DNA from: Megalobrama amblycephala
Taxonomy: Eukaryota > Chordata > Actinopteri > Cypriniformes > Xenocyprididae
Direction: 5' to 3'
DNA: 64,000 nucleotides
NCBI RefSeq assembly: GCF_018812025.1
Contig: NC_063061.1
Location: 32,738,166 to 32,802,165 of the forward strand
The translations under genes were made by a program, and so were the position numbers. Every line of letters begins with the position of its first letter. Within the stretch, counting starts at the first letter, position 1. The notes below the pieces were generated by a model, which saw only the letters and a list, made by a program, of their open reading frames with translations, had not been told where the DNA came from and did not search any database. Shown one piece after another: positions 33,374 through 45,218 of the stretch.

Positions 33374-34515
33374 TCACTTAGACACATTTGAGCAATGCTT
33401 TTTCTTATGAACCAGTAAATTAGATAAGTGAGTGAAATTCTTCCCACATGAAGAGCACTGATGCTTCTCTCCAGTATGAATTCTCTCATGTGTTTTCAAG
33501 GTTCCTCTATGAGTGAAATTCTTTCCACAGTGTGAGCACTTATATGGTTTCTCTCCAGTATGAATTCTCTGGTGTGACTTTAAGTTGCCCAATGTACTAC
33601 AACTCTTCCCACAGTCAAAGCATGTATAAGGTCTCACACCAGTATGAATTCTCTCATGCACTTTTAAAGTATCCAGTAGTGTAAAACTCTTTCCACAAAA
33701 AGAACAAAAGTGAGGCTTCACAGCAGCATGAACTTTCAGGTGTGTTCTTAAGCATGATGGAAAAACAAAAGTTTTATCACACTGATCACAGCTGAATGAT
33801 CTCACTCCAGTGTGAATGCGCAGATGATTTTCAAGGAAGTTTTTGCACCTGAAACTCTTTCCACACTGAGTGCATGTGAACGGTTTTTCTCCAGTATGAA
33901 TTCTCATGTGATCCTTTAGGTGTCCATTGTACATGAAACTGCTCCCACACTGAGAGCATGTATAAGGCCTTTCTCCAGTGTGAATTCTCATGTGTCTATT
34001 GAGCTTTGATTTATGTACGAAACTCTCTCCACACTGAGTGCATGTGAACCGTTTTTCTCCAGTGTGAGATTTCATGTGCACTGTAAGGTTTCCTTTCAGT
34101 CTGAAATTCTTTCCACACTCAGAGCAGGTGAAAGATGCATTGACTCCAGTTTTCCCTCCAAGTTTTTGTTTGAAATTCTTTTCAGTCTGTAAAACTACTG
34201 CATTTCCATCTTCATCTGTGCAATGATGTTTTTGAAATGTATGCTGTTTGTCTTCATTCACTTCCATCTGGTCTAAAATTAACATTTAATTCACATAATT
34301 CAATCAAAGAAGGACAAATGAGAAGCATAAAAAATAAAGTTCATTCTTAGTTTATTACTAAGTCTACTAGTATATAGTTTTAGATGTATTGTTATATGTG
34401 AGTTTTCATCTTAATGTCCCTTATCAGCCATTAAAGAGAATGAAGGAAAACACCAACCTATTTGTTCCTCTGTAACTTCATCTCTCATTCTGCAGGGTTC
34501 TTCCTCAAACTCCAT
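33374..34515 (-). CDS. FiNZ-like C2H2 zinc-finger protein, gene D, 9 fingers
   Basis: Model: exons 34458-34515 (58 nt, start MEFEEEPC) and 33374-34272, 318 residues in frame; the intron of 185 nt has GT-AG ends. The ATG exon begins after a TGTGGG/CCCACAG acceptor at 34577. Nine C2H2 fingers follow the acidic leader DQMEVNEDKQH. Fingers 5-9 form the C-terminal set shared with paralogs (CDQCDKTF, CSFCGKSF, CFDCGKSC, CSHCGKNF, CSSCGKNF). In finger 7 the usual Phe of the fold is replaced by Cys (CGKSCSTLG), and the linker before finger 9 lacks one residue (TGEKHQC). It is the intact partner of pseudogene C. Likely nuclear DNA-binding; target unknown. No paralog-type non-coding first exon was found upstream. 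Confidence 0.9.
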
Positions 34516-34744
34516 CTGTACAATAGTATGTCAGTAGTTTCTCCTGGAGTAATTCCTCCTGCTTGCTTCTTCTACTCCTGTGGGAAGATGGGAATATTCC
34601 CAAGCATTTAAACTCTCATGAACGGCTGTGGGAGTGGCTTCACTGACTGAAGGTGTGAATTGTGGTCGCTGTTGCTCATTTAGCAGATGATCATCACACT
34701 TACAATTGCTCTGGATTATTCAGGTGGAAATGTTTTATTCAAAT

Positions 34745-35171
34745 AGTTGTTTCAAAAATCATTCCATGAATGAATTGACCTTTTTTGGTCACATCTTTTA
34801 AGTTTAAATGGAAAAATACATAAAAATGGAAAAAACATAAATATACACATTCAAATTCACAATCATATAATGCACTCCACTGACAGAAGTAAGCTCAGTT
34901 AGAACAGCAAATAGAATAGATTGTGACTATATTGTATCTCAATAGAACATAAATCTTGACATTTAATCAAAACTAGTTTGTACATAGTTTATAATATTAC
35001 ATATCATTTATTTAATACAAAGTTTTATATAATATTAAATAATCTAATATTAAAATTACATAACAGATGTGTGAAATAATGATACAATGTTACATTAATT
35101 GTTCCCAGAATGTTTTATCTGAGAGATAGATTTATGTTCAAACACTTTCTTGCAGCAGGCTGACAAACAAA
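34745..35171. other. intergenic, no gene seen
   Basis: AT-rich DNA upstream of gene D; nothing recognised. Confidence 0.45.
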
Positions 35172-35800
35172 CAGTGTTGTGCTTCCAAGTTACTTCCAAA
35201 CTGTAATACATTATAGATTACTTATTATTGTTATTTAGAAGTAATTCTTTACCTTACAATATTACTGTCTCAGAATTGTAATAAGTTACACTACTCAAAG
35301 TTACTTTCACCAAAATAACTACAGAAGTAGAAAATGTCTTTTGGGGTTTCATGACCCTTTTACATTCTAAAATGACGAAATGTACTGCAGAGCATTTTAC
35401 ATCCAGTAGAGGGCGATATGATGTAGCATAATGACTGTGGGCTATCCAGGCTACTAACAATATAGCTTATAATTGGCAAAGTGAAGGCTCAAGGCAATGG
35501 AAGAAAGGATGACATATTACATATTAACATTAATTAGGATATATAGAAATTTGGGAATCTTCACCCATTAGCCACTTTTCCACTGGCCAGCGCAAGCACA
35601 GAGGCCAAATTCATGCCACGTTTCCACTGTTGGGCTATTAGCCTTGCGGTTCTACTGTAAAACCCGATCTAAACCCGCCTTCACTAGACAGTAAAATTTT
35701 ACTGAAAATTGATTAGTAATGCCTTACAATACTGTGTTACAGCAAAAAGTAATATGTTACTGTAATGCATTACTTTTGTAATGCGTTACTCCCAACACTG
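35172..35800. mobile_element. hAT-like MITE, 629 bp
   Basis: Left end CAGTGTTGTGCTTCCAAG and right end CGTTACTCCCAACACTG are imperfect inverted repeats, with the subterminal TAATGCATTAC motif typical of a common fish hAT MITE. The 8-bp CAAACAAA flanks both sides (35164-35171, 35801-35808). Confidence 0.85.
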
Positions 35801-36029
35801 CAAACAAACAATGAATTTACCTTCTCAAAAGTGGTGTTATTATCAGAAATGAGCTCTATTCCAGCACTGTTAAACTATCTATTCAACTATAAATTCAGTT
35901 TAGAGAGGAGCTGAAAGAATATTGAAGAGGGTTGATTGCTGTAATCAGACATCGATTAAACGTGTGAATGTGTGTAAATTAGAGACAAAGAAATACCAGA
36001 AGCCTGCGATCATTAAATGTGAGAAGCAT

Positions 36030-36175
36030 AATGACTGCGGGCTGTAGCAGAACGTTTTTGTTCACTGGTCCTTGTGGAATTATTTCCCCGCCTCCATCTG
36101 GAATGCAGAATCCCTGGCAATATTCAAAAGACAGCTGAAAAATCATCTCTTCTGTGAGCACTTAATATTATCTTT
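36030..36175 (+). mobile_element. LINE reverse-transcriptase C-terminal relic
   Basis: In one frame the sequence reads WNYFPASIWNAESLAIFKRQ..LKNHLF, the pattern that ends many non-LTR reverse transcriptases. Upstream it is degenerate. Confidence 0.5.
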
Positions 36176-37408
36176 AAAAAAAGCTTTCTTTTCCTTTAAA
36201 CCAAATGCTAAATGAATAAATCAAGCATTCTGCATCTTTGCTTCGGTTGCACGAACGCCCTCTACTGGCGGAAACCATATTAAACTATTTAAACCTCATA
36301 AATTATACAAAACCTCGACAAGCTGTTATCTTGACTGACATTAAAACAAGTTTATCTCCCCAAACATGTTTAATTCGGTTTAAAAAAATAACATATACAC
36401 AGCTGCAACTGTATAACTTTCTGGACTCCTTCAACTTGCATATTACTGATGTTGACTTTAATATAAATCTTGACTTCATTTTAAAGTTCATTATATTCAT
36501 TATAAAAAGATTTGAAGATTTAAGGAAGCAACATAAATAACATTTTAACATTAACCAATTTGTCTTTTTCTTTCAGTTTCATTAAAAACAAAAATGAAGT
36601 AAATCTTCAAATCTTCAGGGCTGGGCTAAGCCAAAACAATAAATAAATAAACAAACAAACAGCCACTGACTAAACCCACTTACAACTAAATAAACCCTAT
36701 AAGTCTTATCTATGGGTTTTACCTAACTCCCTTGCTATACCATAAATAAAATATACAATAAATAAAAGAAAAAGGCACCCAATCCGTACGGTTTCAGTAA
36801 TAAATGTAAAATTATGTTTATACAATATTTACAGAAAAAAGGGCAACACAAATACCACAATAAAGAGACAAAACGAAAAATACAACAGGTGGAACACAAA
36901 GTCAAAATGAGGTCACTTTACAAAGTTAGCGAATTAAAGAATATACAGTTTACAGATCACAAATCATAGGAAAACTACACTGTAACTCACAATACAGCAT
37001 GCCAACAACATCTCTCTTCTCTACAGCATCAACGGTGTATTCCTCTCCAGTCCGTGAATCCTGGGGAATGTCTAGGAACATGTTCATTTAACATACATGT
37101 GCACACAAGTAAATGTGTTCATTACTTAAATCACTCAATAAGAACGAGTTTTGTTTTTCTTGTTGTAACAAATTCTACACACAATTTAAGTATCTAGAGA
37201 TGCAATGAATGACTGAATTAATAATAGAGCATCACCTCTTTACAGTCAAATTTAATTTGTACAGCATGGAGATAATTACTACATTTTACTCCCCAACATA
37301 AAAAGCATTCCTACTGAAATTGGGAAATTGTAAATAGAAATTTTCCAGCAAACTGAATTCCTGAATTATAGAATAGGGAAACATTTATATCTATTATACA
37401 GTATAGGC

Positions 37409-37709
37409 CAGGGGTCTCCAATCCTGCTCCTGGAGGGCAACTGTCCTGGGCAGAGTTTCCCAAAAGCATCGTAAGCTTAAGTTGATCGTAGCTCCATTGA
37501 AACCAATGGAGCTACGATCAACTTAGGCTTACGATGCTTTTGGGAAATGCTGCCCTGAAGAGTTTAGCTCCAACTTGCCTTAACACACCTGCCTGGAGTT
37601 TTCTTGCCTATAGTAAGACCTTGATTAGCTGGTTCAGGTGTGTTTAAGTAGGGTTGGAGCTAAACTCTGCAGGACAGTGGCCCTCCAGGAGCAGGATTGG
37701 AGACCCCTG
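37409..37709. mobile_element. hAT-like MITE with CAGGGGTCTCCAATCC ends
   Basis: Inverted ends CAGGGGTCTCCAATCC and GGATTGGAGACCCCTG, with the 8-bp GTATAGGC on both sides (37401-37408, 37710-37717). The empty site, with one GTATAGGC, is at about 49328 in the duplicated segment. A relative is at 49991-50670. Confidence 0.92.
37448..37555. mobile_element. palindromic MITE nested in the hAT-like MITE
   Basis: Arms GGGCAGAGTTTCCCAAAAGC and GCTTTTGGGAAATGCTGCCC pair over about 50 nt, leaving only a few bases at the centre. The relative at 49991 lacks it. Confidence 0.75.
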
Positions 37710-38238
37710 GTATAGGCAGTATTCAGGTTCAATTAATTATGTGCAAATGTTTGCTCCAATAGTCAATCCAATGACAAGTGGCAGTTTTTACTAACCCATA
37801 TTTTAATTGAAGATATGCCATAATAACAATGAATGCAAAATTAATTTCCCTAAATCAAACTACAGGTTTTAATGAAGGCAAATATGTCTGAAACGTTCAT
37901 CTAATTCACAGAAATATAAAATAACACAGTTAATTATAATAAGTATTACATTTACAAATAATAACACTGGTATCAACATGCCAGTTGGGGCCTTCTGTGC
38001 CAATTCTGGGTCGCTCCTATTACCCCAAGCTTTTAATATGTTTTTACACTTTTACAATAAAAAACTGCTGAAGCTGCTGCTCCTGAGACCCCATCCCGGA
38101 TAAGCGGTTAAATATGGATGGATGAATGAATATCGGAATCGGCCAAAAAACCAACAACCACAACAACAACAAAAAAACAACAACTGTAATCGGTGCATCT
38201 CTATTTATTTCATTATTAGGTACTAGATAGTAGAGCTA

Positions 38239-38845
38239 TGGAAGAGGATTAGGGCCAAGCAATAATAAAAAAATAAAACCATCTCGAGATTAAAGTTGTT
38301 ACATTTCAAGAAAAAACTTGTTAAATTTCAAGAAAAAAGTCGAAATAAAATGTTGAGAATAAACATTAAATTACGAGAAAAAAATCGTTACATTTCGAGA
38401 AAAAAGTCGAGATAAAATGTTGAGATAAACTCAAATTACGAGAACAAATTCGTTAAATTATGAGAAAAATGCTGTTAAATTTTGAGAAAAAAGTCGAGAT
38501 AAAATGTTGAGAATAAACTCGTTAAATTACGAGAAAAAAGTCGAGATAAAATGTTGAGAATGAACTCATTAAATTATGACTTTATTCTCAACATTTTATC
38601 TCGACTTTTTTCTTGAAATTTAAAGAGTTTTTTCTCATAATTTAATGAATTTGTTCTCGTAATTTAACAACTTTTTCTCGTAATTTAACAAGTTTATTCT
38701 CAACATTTTATCTTGACTTTTTTCTCGAAATTTAATGAGTTTATTCTCAACATTTTATTTGGACATTTTTCTCGATATTTAACAACTTTAATCTTGAGAT
38801 GGTTTTAATTTTTTATTATAACTTGGCCCTAATCCTCTTCCGTAT
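38239..38845. mobile_element. large palindromic element of GTCGAGATAAAATG-type repeats
   Basis: Ends GGAAGAGGATTAGGGCCAAG and CTTGGCCCTAATCCTCTTCC are inverted repeats; TAGAGCT flanks both sides. The arms consist of recurring modules (GAGAAAAAAGTCGAGATAAA, TGTTGAGAATAAACTCGTTA) and mirror each other around about 38575. Non-coding. Confidence 0.75.
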
Positions 38846-39183
38846 AGAGCTGCAAGATTCTGGATAAATTCAGAATCCTGAAAACTAAAAAAAAAGGTTC
38901 TGACAAAAAGTTAATTGTTTCATTCTATTTAAAATGTTTAATGAATATGAATTATTAAAAAAAAAAAAAACAGTTTGAATGATTCAATGGCAAATAAAAT
39001 TTTACATTGTGCAGTGATTTAAATGCAAAAATCAAAACACATCCCTTCAAAAATCATTTTATGGCAACACTAGTTTTCTAAACTATTATTTTGACCTTCC
39101 CTAAAGGTTCCCCTTGACAAACAATCAAACTTCACTACTAATTTTAGCAAATTATCCAGCTTTTGATTAATCTAAATGTCACA

Positions 39184-40357
39184 TTATTTACTTGTAAGTG
39201 TATTATTTGTGAGTGATGGATCTGAACATGAACTTTGCTCATTAGACAACTTCGGGCAATTTTTGGTATGAGTCTGTAGTTGAGATAATCGGGTGAAAAT
39301 CTCTGCACACTGAGTGCATGTGAACAGTTTTTCTCCAATGTGAATTCGCATGTGCGCATTAAATTGTTCCTCCACACTGAAAGTCTTTTCACACTGAGTG
39401 CATTCGAGCACTTTTTCTCCAGTGTGAATTCTTATGTGATCATTTAATTGCCACTTGTAACTGAAAGTCTTTTCACACTGAGTGCATTTATAAGGCCTCT
39501 CTCCAGTGTGAGAACGAATGTGTATTATAAGGTTTGAGTTGTGCCCCCAACTCTTTCCACAGTAACTGCATGTATAAGGCCTCTCTCCAGTGTGAGTTCT
39601 CATGTGCACAATTAATAACTCTTTGCGACTGAACCTCTTTTCACACTGAGAGCATGTATAAGGCCTCTCTCCAGTGTGAGTTCTCATGTGCACAATTAAT
39701 AACTCTTTGCGACTGAACCTCTTTTCACACTGAGTGCATACATGATGCCTTTCTCCAGTGTGAGATCTCATGTGTGTTTTAAGCTGTGATTCATATGTGT
39801 AACTCTTAGGACACTCAGAGCAGGTGAACGGTTTTTCGCCGTGAATTTTTTTTATGTGACTGTTAAGGGTTGATTTATCTCTGTAACTCTTTCCACACTC
39901 AGAGCAGGTCAAAGATCCTTCGACTCCAGATTTTTCAGCTTGTGTTTGTGTTAAATTATCTTCAGTCCGTGAATCGACTGTGTTTCCATCTTCATTTCTG
40001 AAATGATGAGGTCTTTGAAACAGATGTTTGTCTTTATTTTCATGTGTCGGTTCTCCATCTTCATTAGTGAAATGGTGTTTGTCTTCAATCACTTCAATCA
40101 GGTCTAAAATCAACATATTAAATTCAATTTTAAAAAAAGGTCAAACGAGAAACAAAGAAATAAAGGTCATTCTTAATTTAGCACAAATCTAGTTTACAAC
40201 TGACTCTACTAATATCTCATTTTAGATGTATTTTTATATGTCAGTTTTCCTCTTAATGTTCCTCATCAGTCATTAAAGAGAACAAAGGAAAACACAAACC
40301 TATTTGTTCATCTGTATCTTCATCTTTCACTCTGCAGGGATCTTCCTTAAACTCCAT
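39184..40357 (-). CDS. FiNZ-like C2H2 zinc-finger protein, gene E, 8 fingers
   Basis: Model: exons 40300-40357 (58 nt, start MEFKEDPC) and 39184-40103, 325 residues in frame; the ATG exon begins at 40413. The leader is longer than in paralogs because of a repeated HHF.NEDG segment. Eight fingers follow. Finger 1 has an H-x4-H pair and a shortened linker; fingers 3 and 4 are identical over almost the whole 28 residues, a recent 84-nt duplication; the last finger ends H-x3-C. The C-terminal finger set of the other genes (CDQCDKTF..CSFCGK) is absent, so E is the most divergent member. The usual stop after KLS is lost and the frame runs 21 residues into former 3' UTR. Likely nuclear DNA-binding; target unknown. 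Confidence 0.87.
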
Positions 40358-40413
40358 CTTTACAATAGTATGTCAGTAGTTTCTCCTGGAGTAATTCCTC
40401 CTGCTTACTTCAC

Positions 40414-41046
40414 CTATGGGAAGATGGGAATATTCCCGGAATTTAAACTCTCATGAACAACTGTGGAATCAGCTTTAATGACTGAAGATGTGAATTGTGG
40501 TCGCTGTTGCATATTTAACAGATGATCATCACACTTATACTCACTAAGTGCTTTTGAAGAAATACTGTAGTATCGTGCTGCAGTACACATTCTATAAGTT
40601 GCAGTTCTGCTGACTCCATCATTACGTTACGCAGTGTAAGAGCTACGCTCACGTCACTCTGCAGACATTCACAATCACGAAAGTTTACTATTTGCACGCG
40701 TTTAAAAGTCTCGCCAGTTAAACCTTTCAATTCTGTGCCGTGCTGTTCATGCTCTTTTCTGAGTTCGTACTACACTCGAAGTGTGCTCACACTAAAAGCC
40801 TGTCAAACAGCACTTAAATAATAAACTTAGTTATCATTTGCGTCTTAATGCACCAACACTGGCAAATACTCTTGGTTTACATTAAGTTGGTTATGTCTAA
40901 AGTGAAAGTAAACAAGGATGTGACAGCAACCTAATAGTTAGTAAACATGTTGCCGCTTGTCCTTAAAGGGATTGTTCATCAAAATTTTAAAATTCTGTCA
41001 GTATTTACTCACTCTCATGTTGCTCCAAACCTGCATTAATGTCTTT
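40414..41046. other. upstream region of gene E, no gene seen
   Basis: 40414-40540 holds the conserved tract found upstream of the family's ATG exon (GACTGAAGATGTGAATTGTGGTCGCTGTTGC). Beyond that nothing is recognised except an AAAGGGATTGTTCATCAAAA MITE-like end near 40965. Confidence 0.5.
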
Positions 41047-41130
41047 CTTGTGCTGAACAGGTATGTGAACAGGTACAAGAATGTAGGTCTTGTGCTGAAC
41101 AGGTATGTGAACAGGTACAAGAATGTAGGT
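41047..41130 (+). repeat. two tandem 42-nt units
   Basis: CTTGTGCTGAACAGGTATGT.. to ..GAATGTAGGT occurs twice in a row (41047-41088, 41089-41130). Confidence 0.9.
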
Positions 41131-42239
41131 AACCAAACAGTTGGTTGACCATTGAGTTCTGGTGGATCCAAAATGGTCAATATTTATGCATTTTATTCAT
41201 ATTTCATGTTAATAAATCATAAGCCATAAATGATTAATATTACTTTTGATTTCATATATTCATGTACTCATACTCTCTATATTAATCCTCAACATATTTT
41301 CAAGTATTTACTCTTTAATGTACTCCTTTATGGTTATTCTTCTTTTATCTTTAAAGGAACACTCCACTTTTTTTTGAAAACAGCTCATTTTCCAACTCCT
41401 CTAGAGTTAAACAGATGAGTTTTACCGTTTTCAAATCCATTCAGCCGATCTCCGGGTCTCCGATCTAAGCATAGCTTAGCATAGTTCATTGAATCTGATG
41501 AGACCAATAGCATCTCGCTCAAAAAGGACCAAAGAGTTTCAATATTTTTCCTATTTAAAACTTAACTCTTCTGTAGTTACATCGTGTACTAAGACCAATG
41601 GAAAATGAAAAGTTGCGATTCCCTTTCGATACTTCACTCGTACTGCGTATGGGGGAAAAGTCTCCCTTTCTCCCCGCTATTGAAGCCTTTTCAATAACTC
41701 AGTGTAACGGCATCGTCATTGGTTCACTCATAGACAAGTTGTTGAACCAATGACGGCGCGGCCTATGGTGACAGAGCGCGCAAACTTTCCTGCCGAAAGG
41801 GGCGGGGTAATGGGCTATATAAGCGAGCGTTTCGCCATAGGCCATCAGTCCTTTCTCCTTCAGCGATGACTCTACTTCTCTTCGCTGATCCTCGCCGAAG
41901 CCTGCTCGCCAGAAAAGAAGCTCGCCGCCGAAGAAGCCGCTCTGCTGCCGTCGAAGAGGCCCCGCAGCGGACCCTGCTGACTCGCCGGACCCAGCCAGCG
42001 CCTTCGCCCTCGTTGAGTGCCGCCTCCGCACCGTCAACGAGCCGCCGCCTCCCGCTTCCTGCTACCGGCTGCTTCTCAGCACATCTCCTGCCACCATCCG
42101 GCGCGTCCCATAGAGCGTCTCCCCGTGGTTATAACAGCCGCTCCTGAGCACTTTTCCAGCGGTTTTCACCTCTTTTGAGCCCGGCCCTCGCCGTTAAGAG
42201 CCTCCCAATCGCCGTTTTCACGGCGCCTGGCATTTTTAA

Positions 42240-43395
42240 ATGCCACACCACTCCTGTGGTACGTGCAGAGCCACTCTGCACGAAGGAGACGGGCACGGCG
42301 AGTGCGTTGGATGCCTGGGCAAGCCCCATGCGGATGACGCGCTTGCCGGCGGCTCATGCCCGCACTGCGAGTGCATGAGTCTGGCATCCCTGCGCTCGTG
42401 GGCTGCCTTCTTCAAGGAGAACGACCCCGCCGTTCGCGCCCTCCCGTCTCCCTCACCTCGCGAGCCGGCGAGGAAGAGACCACGGGGCAGAACGGTTCAG
42501 CGCACGGAGATGGGCGAGCCCACGTCGGCCCAGCGCCCGCGTGCCTCGCCCTCTCCCAACAGAGAACAGTCCCCCGTCTTGTTCTCCCGTCCTGAGCAAC
42601 GTCCCTCAGCAGATGCGAGCAATCTTGTCTCCTTCGGTGGATCCGACGAAGAGCCACTCTTCGACTCCATGTCACTGGCAGCCTCTGAACCGGAAGGATG
42701 GGTTGGCGAGTCGGACGACCCCGCCCCCCTGCCTTCCCTGGAGCCCATCAACCACGGCACGGGTATGGACGCCGAGCTCTTCCGTGTCCTATCTAGAGTC
42801 GTAGAGGATCTGGGCCTCGACCGGGCCCCACCAGAGGAGCCATCGCGGAGCCGCTTGGACGAGTGTTTTTTCCCAGGCCGTCGCCAGGCCCCTCACCAGC
42901 GCTCTGCCCCCGTTCTTTCCCGAGGTACACGAGGAGCTGACAAAGTCATGGGGCGCTTCCTACTCTGCCCGCCTGCACACTACCCACAGTTCAGCCCTCA
43001 CCACTGTAGATGGCTCGGAAGAGAAGGGCTACGAGCACCTGCCGCCCCTGGATGAAGCAGTGGCCGCTCATCTCTGTCCGCCCGCGGCTGTGGGATGGAA
43101 AACGAAGAGAGCCCTCCTGTCCAAGCCCTGCAGGACCACCTCCGCCTTAGCAAGAAGGGCCTACGCCTCCGCGGGCCAAGCCGCTTCAGCGCTCCACTCA
43201 ATGGCCATCTTCCAGGTGTTCCAGGCCAAACTTCTCCGCTCCCTGGACAAGTCCGGCATCGACGCACCTGCCTTCAGAGACCTCTGCAGCGTCGTGGGCC
43301 TGGTCCAGTGGAGACTCAATCAAAGACATCTGAAACCTAGGAGTCAAAGACATCACAACCTAGGAGTTCTCTCCTTTTTTAGTGTAACAGGGTAA
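42240..43395 (+). pseudogene. gag-like first ORF of the DIRS-like element, frameshifted and truncated
   Basis: The N-terminus is Cys/His-rich (CGTCRATLHEGDGHGECVGC and CPHC), followed by a Ser/Pro/Arg-rich linker, then a conserved region. Around 42905-42911 an extra C in a C-run shifts the frame; the homologous reading continues in the +1 frame with AHLCPPAAVGW and SALHSMAIFQVFQAKLLRSLD, which resembles the ORF1 of fish DIRS elements. After about 43310 the sequence diverges where the rest of the element is missing. GC content is much higher than in neighbouring DNA. The family assignment rests mainly on the termini, with protein resemblance from memory. Confidence 0.65.
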
Positions 43396-43490
43396 CGGCT
43401 GCTTCGGCCTTTCACTTGTCCTTGGTCCCCCTTACGGCGTCCGGTCAAGTCCTGTCGTTTCCCAGCCGTGGCACGGCGCGGTTTAATTCG

Positions 43491-43587
43491 TTCCCCCATA
43501 CGCAGTACGAGTGAAGTATCGAAAGGGAACATACTCGGTTACTAACGTAACCTCGGTTCCCTGAGATACGGAACGAGTACTGCGTTA
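43491..43587. repeat. internal complementary region of the DIRS-like element
   Basis: Complementary to both outer ends of the element, in juxtaposed order, as used for template circularisation in the DIRS model. Confidence 0.8.
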
Positions 43588-44448
43588 CTTGCCGTGCCAC
43601 GAGGCTGCGGCTCAGTGTCGTCGCTTCAGTCGATATGGCCTGATGGCCTATGGCGAAACGCCATATAGCCCATTACCCCGCCCCTTTCGGCGGGAAAGTT
43701 TGCACACTCTGTCGCCATAGGCCGCGCAACTATGCCACGCCGTCATTGGTTCAACAGCTTGTCTATGAGTGAACCAATGATGATGCAGTTACACTGCGTT
43801 ATTGAAAAGGCTTCAGTAGCGGGGAAAAAGGGAGACTTTTCCCCCATACGCAGTACTCGTTCCGTATCTCAGGGAACCGAGGTTATGTTAGTAACCGAGT
43901 ACGTTTTCTAGGCCGAAATGGCTAGGAATTTTACTCTCATTCCGGCGTAATAATCAAGGAACTTTGCTGCCGTACCATGGGTGCTATGATATTACACATC
44001 GCCTGTGAGCCCCTGCTTGCACAGGGAGCGTGCCTTGCAACCATGGAGACATTTGTGAAAGATGCTGCATAATATCATAGCACCCATGGTATGGCAGCAA
44101 AGTTCCTTGATTATTACGCCGGAAAGAGTGTATAGTTCCTAGACATATCGGCCTATAAAATCGCAACTTTTCATTTTCCGTTGGTCTTAGTACATGATGT
44201 AACTACAGAAGAGTCAAGTTTTACATAGGAAAAATATCAAAACTCTTTGGTCATTTTGACCAAAGATGTTATGCGAGATGCTATTGGTCTCATCAGATTT
44301 AATGAATTACCCTAAGCTATGCTAAAAGTGGTACCGCCAGACACAAAGATTGGCTGAATGGATTCGAAAACGGTAAAACTCAACTGTTTAACTCTAGGAG
44401 AGTTGGAAAATTAGCCTATTTTCAAATAAATGGACTGTTCCTTTAGAG

Positions 44449-44641
44449 CAGTGGTTCTCAAACCTGTCCTGGGGACCCCCCACCACTGCACATTTTGCAT
44501 GTCACCCTCATCTAACACACCTGATTCAAGTCATCAGCTAATTAGTAGAGACTGCAAGAGTTGAAATGGGTGTGTTAGATGAGGGAGACATGCAAAATGT
44601 GCAGTGGTGGGGGGTCCCCAGGACAGATTTGAGAACCACTG
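44449..44641. mobile_element. hAT-like palindromic MITE, 193 bp
   Basis: Ends CAGTGGTTCTCAAACCTGTC and ATTTGAGAACCACTG are inverted repeats, and most of the element is a palindrome. CTTTAGAG flanks both sides (44441-44448, 44642-44649). Confidence 0.92.
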
Positions 44642-44649
44642 CTTTAGAG

Positions 44650-45218
44650 TATGCTTGCTATATTCAATAGTTCTTCAAAGTGTTTGTGGTTAGATATTGG
44701 ACGCCTGCCAAGTACTGCAGATGTGATGATGCTTTCAGAATTAGTTGTTCATTTGAACTTGATGTATCTTTATATAAAAAAAATGTCCGTTTCCATTTCT
44801 TCAGACATGTGATAATGCAAGATCTGCAAAATTCCCTTAAAGGGTGTCAAAACAACACCTTTTGTATCTATTTTCATCTATCTTTGACATTTGACCAGTC
44901 ACTCTGACCTAGCCGTTACACCAACTATGACATAATGGATAAATTTGTTTGACCTTTTCTTATTAGACCAAAACATAAGTTTGAGTGGGATCATAATTTT
45001 CCTATGCTTATGGTATAAAACAGACTGGGTCTTTGATAGTTTAACTTTTCTTTGCTTTTTTCTTTGCTCTTTTTGCTTCTCATCTCTTCTGTGTCTTCTA
45101 CTTCTGGCTGCTTCTGCTTATTTTCTCCTACCTCTCACTTCATTCTTAAATTTTGTTCCTTATTTCTATATATTCTGATCTCCATCTCTAGATAAAATAC
45201 TCTAGATTTTATTATTAA
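44650..45218. other. intergenic, no gene seen
   Basis: T-rich open frames without recognisable domains. Confidence 0.45.

Larger units (their letters stand above)
36235..38045. repeat. segmental duplication, copy 1 (partner 48104-49640)
   Basis: From CTTTGCTTCGGTTG to about CCTATTACCCCAAG this matches 48104-49640, both copies starting in a zinc-finger promoter fragment (minus orientation). Copy 1 has an extra 301-bp MITE at 37409-37709. No intact gene lies within it. Confidence 0.85.
41620..43913 (+). mobile_element. deleted DIRS-like retroelement with inverted terminal repeats
   Basis: The left terminal repeat (41620 to about 41851: TTTCGATACTTCACTCGTAC..GGCCTATGG..) is the inverse of the right one (about 43640-43913). 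An internal complementary region at 43491-43587 joins the reverse complement of the left end (GTACGAGTGAAGTATCGAAA) to that of the right end (CCTCGGTTCCCTGAGATACG). This is the hallmark of the DIRS group. Only a first-ORF remnant is present; reverse transcriptase, RNase H and tyrosine recombinase are missing, so the copy is non-autonomous. No clear target duplication is seen, as expected for DIRS. Confidence 0.82.
41352..44445. mobile_element. fold-back MITE interrupted by a DIRS-like element
   Basis: The arm from AAAGGAACACTCCACTTTT (41352-41619) is mirrored at about 44160-44445 (..AAATGGACTGTTCCTTTA). The central hairpin (43914-44155, around CCATGGTGC..ATGATATTA) belongs to the same unit. 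The original MITE would be about 800 bp; the extra 2.3 kb is the DIRS-like element. Confidence 0.75.

Noticed and set aside
41866..42147. Arg/Ser/Pro-rich frame upstream of the DIRS ORF
   Set aside because: GC-rich leader sequence; the conserved Cys/His start is in the frame beginning 42240.
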